Part shown: positions 1-10,060 of the stretch, one piece after another
How the letters are laid out: every line of letters starts with the position of its first letter
Position numbering within the stretch: the first letter of the stretch is position 1
Source of the DNA: Adiantum capillus-veneris
Taxonomy: Eukaryota; Streptophyta; Polypodiopsida; Polypodiales; Pteridaceae
Assembly (NCBI GenBank): GCA_014529385.2
Contig: JABFUD020000311.1
Coordinates: 1 to 64,000, forward strand
DNA: 64,000 nt
Reading direction: 5' to 3'
Position numbers and translations under genes: made by a program
Notes under the pieces: generated by a model
Database searches by the model: none
What the model was told of the DNA's origin: nothing
What the model saw: only the letters and a program-made list of their open reading frames with translations

Positions 1-17
1 AAAGAATGTACACATAA

Positions 18-750
18 GTCATCCATGTATATTTCAGAAACAGCCTAAGTATTCTTTGAAAGCATGCGTCATCAGCCTCTGGAAGGTTGCGGGAGCATTG
101 GTTAGACCAAAAGGCATAACCCGATAAGCATAAATTCCCCACTCCGTTGCAAAAGCTGTTTTATGTTGATCTTCCAGTGCTATGGCTAGCTGGTTATATC
201 CTGAAAAACCATCAAGAAAGGAGTATGCTGTTTTCCCTGATACACGCTCTAGAACATGATCAGTTATCGGCAGGGGATAATTGTCCCTGATTGTTGCAGC
301 ATTCACTTTCTTTAAGTTGACACACACTCGGAGTTTTCCGTTCTTCTTAGGTACTACCACAATCGGAGATACCCAATCGGTGTGTTCAATCTCGTATATG
401 AATTCAGCTTCCATTAGCTTATCTATCTCTTCCTTGATTCGCTTAGCAAAAGTATCATTATATGTGTATGGTCTCTGTCTGCTAGGCTTTGCGTCTTGTT
501 TCAGTGGGATTGAGTGTTGGCATATCGATGGGTCAACTCCCTTTAAGTCCTTATAAGACCATGCAAACACATCCCTATACTCTCTGAGAAGACTCAAAAG
601 TCTCTCTTCCTCGCCTGGAGACAAATCTGTGGCTATGTACACCGGTCTAGGTGGCTCACCTGGAGCTGCTAAATCAACTTTTTTTGCATCCTCCGGTCCG
701 TCATAAGATTCGTTCTCCTTCCTCTCTCGAATAGGTGGGGTTAATATCAC
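18..750 (-). pseudogene. Gypsy reverse transcriptase, N-terminal half, frameshifted before YMDD
   Basis: This would copy element RNA into DNA. The open frame (750 to 34) holds a charged linker, the fingers motif WVSPIVVVPKKNGKLRVCVN, then the palm segment with YPLPITDHVLERV and [16 protein letters not shown]. It stops at 34 after EYLGCF, where relatives continue into the catalytic loop. The catalytic YMDD is still encoded at 29-18 but in another frame, so a small indel around 30-35 separates the two halves. The remaining palm, thumb and RNase H lie outside the window. A truncated or inactive RT is the safest call. Confidence 0.88.
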
Positions 751-761
751 CTTCCTATCCT

Positions 762-2223
762 CTATTGTGAATTCCTATAGTGAGAGGGAACATCCATGTT
801 TTCCTTGATTTTGACGTTTTCGTCCTCTCCACTCTCAATTTCTGTCGTCCAAACTTCCTTCAGAGTTTTCTTGAGCTCTCTGTACTTGTTTCTACGTTCT
901 AACTTGGACTCCGTGTTCTCTGTTGCGCTTGTTCTTTTCTGATTTTTCTGTTTCAGTTTTCGTTCCATTCTTTTGAACTTGATTTCTTGAGCCTCTTTTG
1001 TCTTTTCGTAAGCTCTTTTGATCACTGCCTCTCATTCTTCCAGAAATCTTATCCTTAACACAATCTTCAGCCTTTACTAGCATTAGGAATTGATTTTTTC
1101 CTCTTATTCTAGGCATCGGATTGGTTCTAACCCCTTTTGTTTTTTTCTTTGCTCTATAGTGTTTCTGGCGTTGTTTAGTTTGGTTCGGAAAATCATAAAA
1201 TCGGACATCCGTTATAGTTTCTTCGTTTCCGCTTGAATTGTCCGTTGACTCGTTGTCTGCTTCATTTCCCCACTCTGGATGATTGGGAATGTCGTGAAAC
1301 ACCTCTTCTTCATCTTCCTTTTCCAGTGTATCGTTCTTTTCAGTTTCTTTTTCGAGTACAGTTCTCAACATGAAATACGGAACCACGTCGTACCCGTCCT
1401 TGTCGCAAAATTTCGTTGTGGGACCATCCGGAATTGCACAAACATCTAGGGTTGCTAGAATGTGTGTCCATTCTAATGGTTCAAACGTGTCCTCTGGAAA
1501 GGGTTCTCCTACATAAGTTTCGTCTTCGATAGCCCTTTCTAAAACACATTCTTCTCGTTTCAGACTTCCACATTTCGAAGCTCCACACATCCATAACTCC
1601 TTGGGTTTACCTAACCAAGCTGGAAATTCGGATCCCGCCAAAGTAGCTGAATCAAACTCCTCCACCGGTGTTCGGTTCACATCTTTGTAGCTATGGTCTT
1701 TCAGGTTCACACGTGTAGTGGTTTCCATATTTCTCAAGTATATGTGATCGTAGCCCCAATCTTGGACCATTTTCAACTGTCTCATGAATGGTCTTCCCAA
1801 TATGATATCATAGTTATTCTCCTTGGCAAAATCGACAATAGCAAAAGTATGTTCGTATTCAATGCCGCAAGAAGTCACTACAACTTTCTCTAATAACCCC
1901 ATAGGTTTCTCCATGTGTCCATCTGCTAATTGGAGTTTCAACCTAGTCTTCCTTATTGCTGGTTTCCCCCATTTTTTCCAGATTTCTTTTGTAGCAATGG
2001 CTACCCCAGCTCCGCTGTCTAGTATTGCCATCGTCTTCACTCCTTGGAATTCAACTGGTAAGGTTGTATTCCCCTCTTCACCTTCGCAATACTCTCCGAC
2101 CTTGTTTAAGGGTACAGGCTTAGCGTTCTTTTGTGTTTGCTCAGCTCCTCTATGCTCTCTTGCAATCTCGATGTTGGATCTTTTATCCCGAATTTCTCCA
2201 AGCATTTTCCTACAGTGGTCCAC
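762..2223 (-). pseudogene. Gypsy aspartic protease and protease-RT linker
   Basis: The frame 2223-892 encodes a retropepsin: the active-site motif ILDSGAGVAIAT lies about 65-75 residues in, followed by the flap region and the DIILGRPFM motif near residues 140-150, typical of plant gypsy proteases. About 270 acidic and charged residues follow and lead towards RT. Another frame (1025-762) continues the charged linker, so at least one frameshift separates protease from RT. The protein would mature the Gag-Pol polyprotein inside the virus-like particle. The active-site residues look intact. Confidence 0.85.
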
Positions 2224-3045
2224 ATATGTGGTCTTAGCCTCAAAAGCTCAGCTAGAGTGATAGTGCATGTCACTGGTGTTGACAAAATCTCTATCAATCC
2301 TTGCGAGTCCATGACTTTTTCTGATGAGATTTTTCGTGAGGGAAGTGCTCTAATCTCGGATTTTGCTTCATACTCTCCTAAGTATGAAGGTAAGGTTTTC
2401 AGTGAATGAGGTTTGCTCTCCATTGTTCTAACAGAGCCCCCATCTCCCCAGTAAGATTGCAGATCCAAGTCCACTTGAGATCCTGCCTCAAATTCCACTA
2501 TGGGAGGATTCCTGATGTCCTTTTCCAATTTGTCTGATTAGCTTGGCAACTTAGCTCGTTTGCAAAGTTTGCCTCTCTCACTTGTTTCCAAAATTCATTG
2601 TAATCCTCATCTTTTCCGTAAATCCTCTGTATGACTGGATGAAAAACTCTATCTCCTGATCGGTTGTGTTCAATACTATGCGGTCATCCTTTTGTGTATT
2701 TTCAGGCTTTTGTGCACTGGGAGTCTTTTCAGCTACCCGTGAAACGATAGTCTCTTGCTGAATTGGGTTTTCCTTCCCACAATTCATTGTTTCTTTTGGT
2801 GGTTCTAATAAGGCTTGTGCAGTCTCGATCATTCTCTGGCACATTTCAAGTCTCTGCTTTTCCAATTCCGCGTTTGGGTATGTCATCCACCTCTGTTCTT
2901 GTGTTTGGTTGTTCTTTAACCTAGCTTCGTAAGCTCTCATCAGTGCGTCCAATGGTTCGTGTACTTTGTCGACTAGCACTGATCCCCCTGAGCTTAAGCT
3001 CGTTGTTTCTTTGATACTCTTTTGTTTCGTTCTTTCCGGGCTCAT
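2106..3045 (-). pseudogene. Gag-protease connecting region in two open frames
   Basis: Two minus-strand frames, 3045-2578 (155 codons) and 2528-2106 (140 codons), bridge gag and protease. The first begins in the overlap with the gag stop codon. The second contains ITLAELLRLRPHMW, similar to the LLKIRPELW-type segment that precedes protease in many plant gypsy polyproteins, and overlaps the protease frame by about 118 bases. They are best read as parts of one polyprotein broken by stops and indels, although the gag/155-codon junction could be a programmed frame change. No catalytic motif is visible. Confidence 0.6.
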
Positions 3046-5897
3046 CTCTCGTTTCCCGTTTTGACTCTCAATTTTTCTAATCTAGCTTTAGTTTGCTTTA
3101 GTTCCTCAGCTAGAATAGCGTCTTCACGTTCTTTTCTCAACTTCATGCGTGCTTTTCTAGCTTTCCATGTGTTTTTCTGACTCCGCGGTCCTTGACTAAC
3201 CACTTCAGTCGCTAACTTTCCATTCTCAGGTTCTCTAGTGGTTTTCTTAGCTTGAGCTCTAGTAACAACTTGCGTTGGTATCAGAGTTTCATTTTCAGAC
3301 CCACTGCTGGTAGGAATAGTTTCTAGCATATTCAATGTCGTCTTTTGCACTTTGTTTGGATTCTTTGAACAATCCTCAATGAAGTGAGTAACCCCACACT
3401 CAGTGCAATAAGCGTTAATTCTAATGATTTCCGTATGTGGGCAAACATTCATCAGATGGTCACCTCCACACTTGTAACAGGGTCCTAGTGTTGGTCTTGG
3501 TCCCATTTGATTCGTCCTTTGTGGATAGGATGGTCTTTGTCCCGTTAACCCTCCATGAGCTATGAACATCAATGTTCTTGCGTCCAAATTGTATCTCTCT
3601 TCATCAGAAGCACTTGTAATTGTTGGTATTCCAACATTCCCCATCATGCCCCATGGTTCTGGTTGTTTTGGTTCTTCTGGTGGGTAATACACTGTCGGAG
3701 ACATGTGTGCACCCGATTCTTCATAATAGGCTTGAACAGGCACTAAGGCTTGTTCTTCCTGATTCTCTAAGGTTGGTGCATATCTAATGCCCACTGGTCT
3801 TGCTCCTGGTAAAGGTGGTTGTTGTCCCAATACCGGTTGCGGTCTTTCTATCCCCATAGGTCCCGGTACATTTCCCGTTGGGTATCGAGGTACCGGATGT
3901 ATCTGAGGTGGTGCTAATTGAGCAAGAGGTGCGTACTGGTGCTCCCTTACATACCCTTTGTTGTAATAACACTCCTCTGTTGGATGATTTGTCCATTTTT
4001 GTTCAATAGCACACCATTTCAGTGTTTTTGGCAATGGTTTTTGGTATGGTGCCATCCTTTTTAGAGCATCTTCTATCATTTGCTCTACATTTGGCATGGT
4101 TGTTGTTTGAACATTCTTTTTAGTGGTAGTCTCGCTCGCTACGGAGGAGGAGCTACTGGATGCAAAATCTGTATCCGCTGACACCTCTCCATAAACCGTA
4201 CAGTTATCCACTAAGTACAATGCCTCTCTCGTTACTTGCTCGAAACTTGTACAAGCTTTCAAGTGCAAGTCCTTCTTGAGAGTGTCGTTCCTCAGTCCCT
4301 CAATAAAGAGAACAGATAGTCTGTCATCTTGTGGTCGTTCACGTACTGGACATCTCTCAATGTATTGTTTGAAGCGAAGTGAAGCTTCCTTCACTTTTTC
4401 GTGTTCTCTCTGTTTAAAAGCATATATTTGTGAGACCGTATTGTGCTTAATCCCTCGTTTTGAGAATTCCTCAGCAAACTCTCTTAGCAAATGGTCAATG
4501 TCATGGAATCCCCCTATGTTCATTGGTTGAAACCATGTCAATGCAGTACCTTCTAGAGTAAGTCCAAATCCCTCGTATTGTGTATGGAAATCTGTTATCT
4601 GCTCAGCTCTTAAGACTTGCTTAAAGAGTGACACATGTGCATACGGATCTCCTGAACCACCATACTTCTTTGGCATACACTTGGCTACTTGAGATGGTCT
4701 CATACGTCTATGATCTGCTACCAATCTCATTGCTCCTGTGTCTCGGCTAAAGCTTTCTCTAGCATCATGGACTTCATGGGTTACCCTTGTCGGTTCCTCT
4801 GCCCTGAATCTACTACTGGGAGGTAAATGTGATGGTTCCGCTTCAAATCTTGGACCTGGAGTGGTATAGGTGGGGATTGGAACTGCACTACCTTGATTCG
4901 TCTCCATTGACTCTCTGGAATGTAATGATCCCATTGGTCCGAGCTTCGAGTCCCAAGGTTGACTGAAAGAGTCAGCAACCTGAGTTCTTTGTCCTCCTGT
5001 TGTCATTGAGTTTTGCACTCCCGTTGTTGGTGCTGGTCTCTGTGAGCTAGAAGTAACATAATACTGATGTAGTGGTCCCCCAAAGTATGTATATCCTTCT
5101 AATTCTTTCTCGCCCATTGTTGAGTATTGCCTGCCATACTTATCGTAAGCGGCAATTTTCACTTCCGATCCCTCTGTGTAGGTAAAGACATAGAGTCTTT
5201 TTTGGTTTGTCAACTCTCCGGTGTAGGGTTCTTCACATCTATAATAGAGATCTTGCTCCCCATTATTATATTTGTATAGCCCCACATAGATGTTATCAGT
5301 GTTGATCCTTGTAGTTTCATTCTCTCTTCTTAACCTCGCATTAGGGAAGTTCATTATTGGTGCCTTCTCCTCAAGTTCTTCATCTACTTTGGCTTTGGTG
5401 CCCATCAATCCCCACTTGTCCACAATGTTAGGGTTTAGGACTACCAAGTACATGGTACCCTCGTCATCTAGATATCTATCTCCGCTATAGCTCACAGGCA
5501 CTAAGTCCTTGAACTCACTAGGTCTATCTTCTATCTTTACACAATAGCGGTCCATTCCATCTTTGTAGATCTTGGCACCTTGCTCATTGTCGTACTGGTA
5601 TTTTATGAACAATAGCTTCATGGTGGCGGAAGGGTTTGATGATCCTGCTGCCATATTTTCTCTGTTGTTCCTGTTCGAGTGTTCGGTGAAAATCTCGTAA
5701 GACCTCTCCGAAGAAGTATCGGAAACACTTCCTTCAAAGATCGGCTCTAATGGTTGCACCCAACTTTGGTTTACACTTCCCTCGGTTGATATGGCACTTG
5801 TTGGTTCCCCTTGTTTTGGTTGATTATTCCGGAGATTCCTGCCCGATCTCAAATTCATCAATTCCCCTAAATGACTGTAACTTTTCGGTCTCGGCAA
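3042..5897 (-). CDS. Gag polyprotein with an extra N-terminal domain (951 aa)
   Basis: Gag forms the virus-like particle and packages element RNA. Residues 1-90 are polar. Residues about 93-290 form an aromatic-rich, probably folded region I do not recognise. Residues about 400-560 are the retrotransposon gag domain (ALTWFQPMNIGG, FIEGLRNDTLKKDL). A proline/glutamine-rich stretch follows, then two CX2CX3HX4C knuckles (CYKCGGDHLMNVC and CTECGVTHFIEDC) near residues 810-850, and a lysine/arginine-rich tail. The ATG at 5897 follows the 1.37 kb leader and the frame has no internal stop, suggesting recent activity or trans-mobilisation. The knuckle spacing is one residue shorter than the usual CX2CX4HX4C. 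Confidence 0.88.
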   Translation of the reverse strand: MPRPKSYSHLGELMNLRSGRNLRNNQPKQGEPTSAISTEGSVNQSWVQPLEPIFEGSVSDTSSERSYEIFTEHSNRNNRENMAAGSSNPSATMKLLFIKYQYDNEQGAKIYKDGMDRYCVKIEDRPSEFKDLVPVSYSGDRYLDDEGTMYLVVLNPNIVDKWGLMGTKAKVDEELEEKAPIMNFPNARLRRENETTRINTDNIYVGLYKYNNGEQDLYYRCEEPYTGELTNQKRLYVFTYTEGSEVKIAAYDKYGRQYSTMGEKELEGYTYFGGPLHQYYVTSSSQRPAPTTGVQNSMTTGGQRTQVADSFSQPWDSKLGPMGSLHSRESMETNQGSAVPIPTYTTPGPRFEAEPSHLPPSSRFRAEEPTRVTHEVHDARESFSRDTGAMRLVADHRRMRPSQVAKCMPKKYGGSGDPYAHVSLFKQVLRAEQITDFHTQYEGFGLTLEGTALTWFQPMNIGGFHDIDHLLREFAEEFSKRGIKHNTVSQIYAFKQREHEKVKEASLRFKQYIERCPVRERPQDDRLSVLFIEGLRNDTLKKDLHLKACTSFEQVTREALYLVDNCTVYGEVSADTDFASSSSSSVASETTTKKNVQTTTMPNVEQMIEDALKRMAPYQKPLPKTLKWCAIEQKWTNHPTEECYYNKGYVREHQYAPLAQLAPPQIHPVPRYPTGNVPGPMGIERPQPVLGQQPPLPGARPVGIRYAPTLENQEEQALVPVQAYYEESGAHMSPTVYYPPEEPKQPEPWGMMGNVGIPTITSASDEERYNLDARTLMFIAHGGLTGQRPSYPQRTNQMGPRPTLGPCYKCGGDHLMNVCPHTEIIRINAYCTECGVTHFIEDCSKNPNKVQKTTLNMLETIPTSSGSENETLIPTQVVTRAQAKKTTREPENGKLATEVVSQGPRSQKNTWKARKARMKLRKEREDAILAEELKQTKARLEKLRVKTGNER

Positions 5898-6026
5898 TTT
5901 GTTTTCCCCAAGTTTTTGTGGTCAGACTTGATCCAAACTGACTGATACTTGGTCAATTGTTTAATCTTGTCAGTTGGACAACTTCTGTTTCATCAAGTGA
6001 GAATTTTGTTGCAGTTATGCTGAAAA

Positions 6027-6050
6027 AGACATTATACGCATATGATGTCT
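6027..6050. repeat. Leader palindrome, copy 1
   Basis: A 24 bp palindrome whose half site is close to AGACATYATACG, with two imperfect positions between the arms. It is flanked by A and T runs that extend the symmetry. Confidence 0.85.
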
Positions 6051-6310
6051 TTTTTCACAGATTTTGACTATTTTTGTTATGCTCACTCTCAGTGGCCCCT
6101 TTATGCTCTGTTCACTCACAAAATTCAGTTTGAACTCTGTTTGAGCAAGTTATGGCTAATTTAGGCTTTTCTTGGCAATTTTCCGCTTTTGACTTGTTTT
6201 TTGGGTCAATTGTGATCCAAATGGGATAAAACTTGAAATATAACCTCTAGACAGCTATTACAATGGATCTGTGTTAGCAAAGTATCAAAATATGTCCAAA
6301 ATTAGATCAA

Positions 6311-6334
6311 AGACATCATACGCGTATGATGTCT
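6311..6334. repeat. Leader palindrome, copy 2 (perfect)
   Basis: A perfect 24 bp palindrome, half site AGACATCATACG followed by its exact reverse complement. The flanking AA and TT extend the symmetry to 28 bp (6309-6336). Confidence 0.92.
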
Positions 6335-6435
6335 TTTTCATCAATTTGGGTCCAAACTTGATATTTATGCTTCCTACAGTGCCTGTAACAATCTTGTCAG
6401 GTCAGATATCAAAAATAAGCAGTGGAAGTGCCAAA

Positions 6436-6459
6436 AGACATTATACGCGTATGATGTCT
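6436..6459. repeat. Leader palindrome, copy 3
   Basis: The same palindrome with one imperfect position, and A/T runs that extend the symmetry to about 30 bp. Its right flank matches that of copy 1. Confidence 0.9.
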
Positions 6460-6723
6460 TTTGTCCCAGATTTTGACTATTTTTGGTTTTAAGCCTTCTC
6501 CAATGTTTATAATTGAGTTTCAAGTGTTTTTGTCAGGTTTGAATGTAAAAACAAGATTTGAATCCAAAATTTCCTATTCTTTGCGTTTCGTGGACTCCGA
6601 CTTGTCTTTTTGGGTTTCTTTGAGTGTTAATGCTCTTGTTTTAAGTTGATCTTAGGGTAAAACCCCCCTTCTAAACACTCTGGCAATGTCAAATTTTCAA
6701 TTTTAGTCTCTGTTTAGGTCCTA

Positions 6724-6747
6724 AGACATCATACGCATATGATGTCT
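6724..6747. repeat. Leader palindrome, copy 4
   Basis: The same palindrome with one imperfect position near the centre (CGCA instead of CGCG). It is the copy nearest the primer site. Confidence 0.88.
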
Positions 6748-7267
6748 AAAGTTGCAGATTTCCAGTTTTTCAGCACAAAACTTTTCCAATAGCTCTTTTA
6801 AGTGCTCAACAACAATCAGTTACACAGAAAATTTTTCTGAACTTTGTTTATTGCATATTTCACTACCAAAGCGACTTTTTCAGTGATCTAACATGCAATC
6901 AAACACATCAAGCAAATAGAACACCAATTGATAGCTCTAGATCAGGATCAAATCAGGCCCTACCTAAGCTACTTCTAATCATAAAATGGATTTTTTGCAA
7001 TTGAAAATATAAAGAGATTTACTACCACACAAGGAGTAGCAAATGCTTTTTATGTCAACAACCACTTAAACACCATCAAAAACAATCTAATCTAAACTAA
7101 ACTAAAAATACTGTCAACACTGAAGACCCAGGAATACCCCACTTCCTAGTATCTCTCGAGACCTTCGGAGTCCACCACTCCTAGATCTTTTCTAACTAAA
7201 ATATACAAAGTAGTTTATACGACTCACCTCGTAGGATTAGTCTAAGGTCACCTACTTAGGGCTCTCG

Positions 7268-7285
7268 TCCCCGGCAGCGGCGCCA
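7268..7285 (-). other. Primer-binding site, tRNA-Asp type
   Basis: The plus strand reads TCCCCGGCAGCGGCGCCA, close to a plant tRNA-Asp 3' end with CCA. The minus strand is therefore the primer site TGGCGCCGCTGCCGGGGA. It lies two bases inside the LTR end, as expected, and fixes the element's orientation. Confidence 0.88.
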
Positions 7286-8004
7286 AATGTTAAGGCGGTT
7301 ACGCCGCTAGCGGAAGCTAAATAGCGAGAACTCAACCAACAACAGAATTTGTCAGACGAGGACGGAGCTTGACCCGTAGGCGCATGGAAACAACTAGGTG
7401 GGTTTCAAATCACCTACTCGACCTTCTAATGACAATCACTACTAAGGAAATCAAATCTAAGTTCTAAAATACGCAAGTGACTGAAATCCGTACTACGAAC
7501 GAATGCTATACGAAACAGGATCTAGAATCATTGAATCGATCTCAAACTCAAGGGGAAGTCTATACACTAGGTAAGAACAACACCCTAAAGACTTGAACTG
7601 CAAAATCAACCTATAACCACTCCGTGCGGCAAACGCGTATGAAGACAGGCCGAAAAATACAGGTGACCGAAACTTGACCCCGATGGTACTAATGTGTAGC
7701 TCTACTCGTTGTGGATCTATAGATATGCTGCACGCTCTATTCCGACACACGAGTTGGAAGAAAACTCACACCGAAGCTCATAGGAACTTACCACACATAG
7801 AAGCCGATAGCGCGCACTCTTGGTATCTGTGCGTAGCTCTCACCGTTGCTAACACAATGGCGGTGTCGCTTCTCCAATGGCGGCCCCGTAGCTCGCGTAG
7901 CAAGAAGATAAGACTCTCTCTCTCTCTCTCTCTCATACACAGTCACGGCGCTCAAAAACTCACTTTGATTAATAATTGAATTCCTTTAGGTTACAAAACT
8001 TTGG

Positions 8005-8013
8005 CTTATATAC
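8005..8013 (-). promoter_or_regulatory. Candidate LTR TATA box
   Basis: The minus strand reads GTATATAAG, about 1 kb into the LTR from its 5' end, a plausible U3 core promoter for the gypsy element. Confidence 0.5.
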
Positions 8014-8689
8014 CTCAGCCTTGGAGGTGAGAACATCTCTAATTATTTACATCAACAGGTGAAATTACTTCGGGATTACAAGCTGGAAACTCAATTGAGT
8101 CCCGTTACTTAATGAATGGCTCAAATCAAAATTAATGTCGGAAAGACATTTATTACAATTAATGGTTACAAAATGATGGGTGTGAGCAAAAATGTGGGTG
8201 TGATCCTCTGCTGGCTCAACACCCCCCTTGTAGCTCATGCTTGAAGCTCATTGGACCCCTCCAGGCCTAGCCAATCATAAGAAGGAAACATTACAAGCAG
8301 CAAGGGTAGCCTTGAGACAAGTGTCCCCCTTTCCCCTTTGAGAGAGAGGGCTAGATAAATGCTAAATCAAGTAATTAAATCTCCTAAATTATTATTGGAC
8401 CCCTTGGGTGACCAACCAATAGGCTTTAGGCACACCATAAGGGCAACATGAGGAGGAACTTGACAAGTGTCCCTATTGCTTTCTTTGTACCATGCATGCC
8501 TTGTGTGAGTGTGTGGGTGTTCTCTCTCATCCCCCCTCATGTAGGGATCGCCCCCTCCTTGTAGGGATTGAATATTTGACTTTTTGACACCTCAAGCCCC
8601 TCATGCATAGGCCCAGTTCCCACCACAAGCTTGGCTCTTAAGCACTTTAAGCTTGGGTTGGGTTCTCACCTCAAATGCAACCCTAGCAT

Positions 8690-8800
8690 CTCAAGCATGT
8701 CAAGCACCTCAAGCATCTCAATCATTAAGCACCTCAAGCATCTCAAGCACCTCAATCATCAAGCACCTTAGTCATCAAGCAGGACAAGCAGCTCGAGCTG
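8690..8800. repeat. Degenerate minisatellite in the LTR
   Basis: TCAAGCACC, TCAAGCATC and TCAATCATC variants repeat about ten times at 9-13 bp spacing. The units vary and there are no unique spacers, so this is not a CRISPR array. Confidence 0.75.
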
Positions 8801-9089
8801 GGTCGGGTTGCCGCGCCTCAAGGTCAGCCCTAGCTTACCTAAGGTCAAAGGACTTTTACACACATTATTGGAGGTATTCAATGAAGCTAACCCTAAGGTC
8901 TTATGCTGCATTTTTTAGCCTTGCTCTTTGATAGACCATCTCTCATTTGGGCCCCTTCACCATTGGCCCGGTGTTGAGATAGATCTATAAGCACATGTCT
9001 ATATCTTAACACTTGTTCTCGCTTATTCTCCCACATTAAGTGATCAATTTAATATGAGAAAATCATTTGGGTTGGTTAGATATTAGATA

Positions 9090-10060
9090 TTAGATTTTAT
9101 GACATGCTTAGACCCTGGGCTATGCATAAATTTGCTAACCTATGAGACTGCAAACTGAATATCTGGCCTCGTGTTGCATACATAAATGAGGCAGCAACAA
9201 CAGTTTGGTAAAGAGAGACATCAGCAGGATCTCAAGCATCATGTAGACTCAACTTCAAATCTGTTTCCATGGGAGTGGCAATAGGTTTGCAATCCTCAAG
9301 TCCAAACTTACATAGCAATGTCTCTATGTAACTTTTCTGACACAAGGCAATACCACCATCACACTGCTTAAACTGTATACCCAAGTAATGATGCAACAGC
9401 CCCAAATCTTTTATCTTGAAAGTAGCATTCAAATCAGCCTTAAATTCAGCAGTATGTCTCTCATTTGGTCTAGTGATCAGCAAATCATTAACATAAAGAA
9501 CCACAATGAGAAGTACATCACCCTCACACTTTACATACAATGTGCTTTTTGTTGGACTATTATGAAAGCCTCATTTAACCAAATGAGTGTCAGCTTTGTC
9601 ATACCAAGCACGAGGAGATTGCTTCAACCCATACAAAGCCTTCTTACATATGCACACTTTGTCCTCTTGTCCTTTTATGACAAAACCACGAGGTTGCGTT
9701 ACATACACTTCCTCAAATATGTCACCATTCAAGAAAGCCGTAACAATGTCTGATTGATGTATATCCCAACCAAAATGAGCTGCCAATGCACATAGAAAAC
9801 GTACAGTAGTCATACGACAAGTAGGAGCAAAAGTCTCTTCATAATCTATGCCTTTTTTCTGTGCATAACCCTTTGCAACAAGTCAAGCCTTATGGCGATC
9901 AATCTCACCATCCGGTTTGCGTTTCAACTTGTAAACCCACTTCGTACCAATGGCCTTTTTGCCAGGAGGCAATCACATAAAGTCCATGTGTCATTTTGTA
10001 TAAGTGCATCATATTCTGATTGCATGGCAGCCATCCAATTTTTTGAATTTTGTGCTTCAT
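9090..10060 (-). pseudogene. Copia reverse transcriptase, broken
   Basis: Copia RT landmarks appear in order on the minus strand: AMQSEYDALIQNDTW near 10040, WVYKLKRKPDGEID near 9940, [20 protein letters not shown] near 9770, [15 protein letters not shown] near 9620, LYVNDLLIT near 9490 and an SKFMHSPG-type segment near 9110. The catalytic motif reads YVND where active copia elements have YVDD, so the second aspartate is lost. Several frameshifts and stops break the frame. RNase H is absent. The protein would be inactive. Confidence 0.85.

Larger units (their letters stand above)
5898..7267 (-). other. Untranslated leader between primer site and gag
   Basis: This stretch lies between the primer site and the gag start and would be part of the genomic RNA. 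It has no convincing coding frame. It is AT-rich and carries four copies of a near-perfect 24 bp palindrome at 6027, 6311, 6436 and 6724. Copies 1 and 3 share flanking text (CAGATTTTGACTATTTTTG), which points to an old duplication of about 410 bp. Confidence 0.75.
1..9011 (-). mobile_element. Athila/Tat-like Ty3/gypsy retrotransposon, 3' part outside the window
   Basis: Read on the minus strand the order is LTR (9011 to 7288), primer site (7285 to 7268), 1.37 kb leader with palindromes, gag (5897 to 3042), protease region and the start of RT at the window edge. The primer site resembles the complement of tRNA-Asp, as in Athila/Tat elements, and the RT carries gypsy motifs such as [13 protein letters not shown]. 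Gag is open over 951 codons while pol is frameshifted, so the copy is fairly young but not autonomous. RNase H, integrase and the 3' LTR must lie left of position 1. The right-hand flank 9012-9016 is CTTGT; its matching TSD copy is outside the window. Confidence 0.9.
7288..9011 (-). repeat. 5' LTR of the Athila/Tat-like element (1,724 bp)
   Basis: The edges form the inverted pair TGTTAAG (7288) and CTTAACA (ending 9011), giving TG...CA ends. The left edge sits beside the primer site. The LTR holds a candidate TATA box (8005-8013, minus), a short (CT)n run (7914-7934) and a degenerate minisatellite at about 8690-8800. No coding sequence is convincing in it. Confidence 0.88.

Noticed and set aside
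3042-5897. The 951-codon frame as a host gene
   Set aside because: It has the gag domain and knuckles and sits between a primer site and a protease, so it is retroelement gag.
8690-8800. Short repeated units resembling a CRISPR array
   Set aside because: Units are 9-13 bp, degenerate, without unique spacers, and lie inside a plant LTR.
9012-9060. A copia polypurine tract and LTR start at the 9011 boundary
   Set aside because: GTGGGAGAATAAG on the minus strand looks like a polypurine tract, but the LTR beside it has the gypsy primer site at its other end and does not match the copia LTR at 14268-14467.
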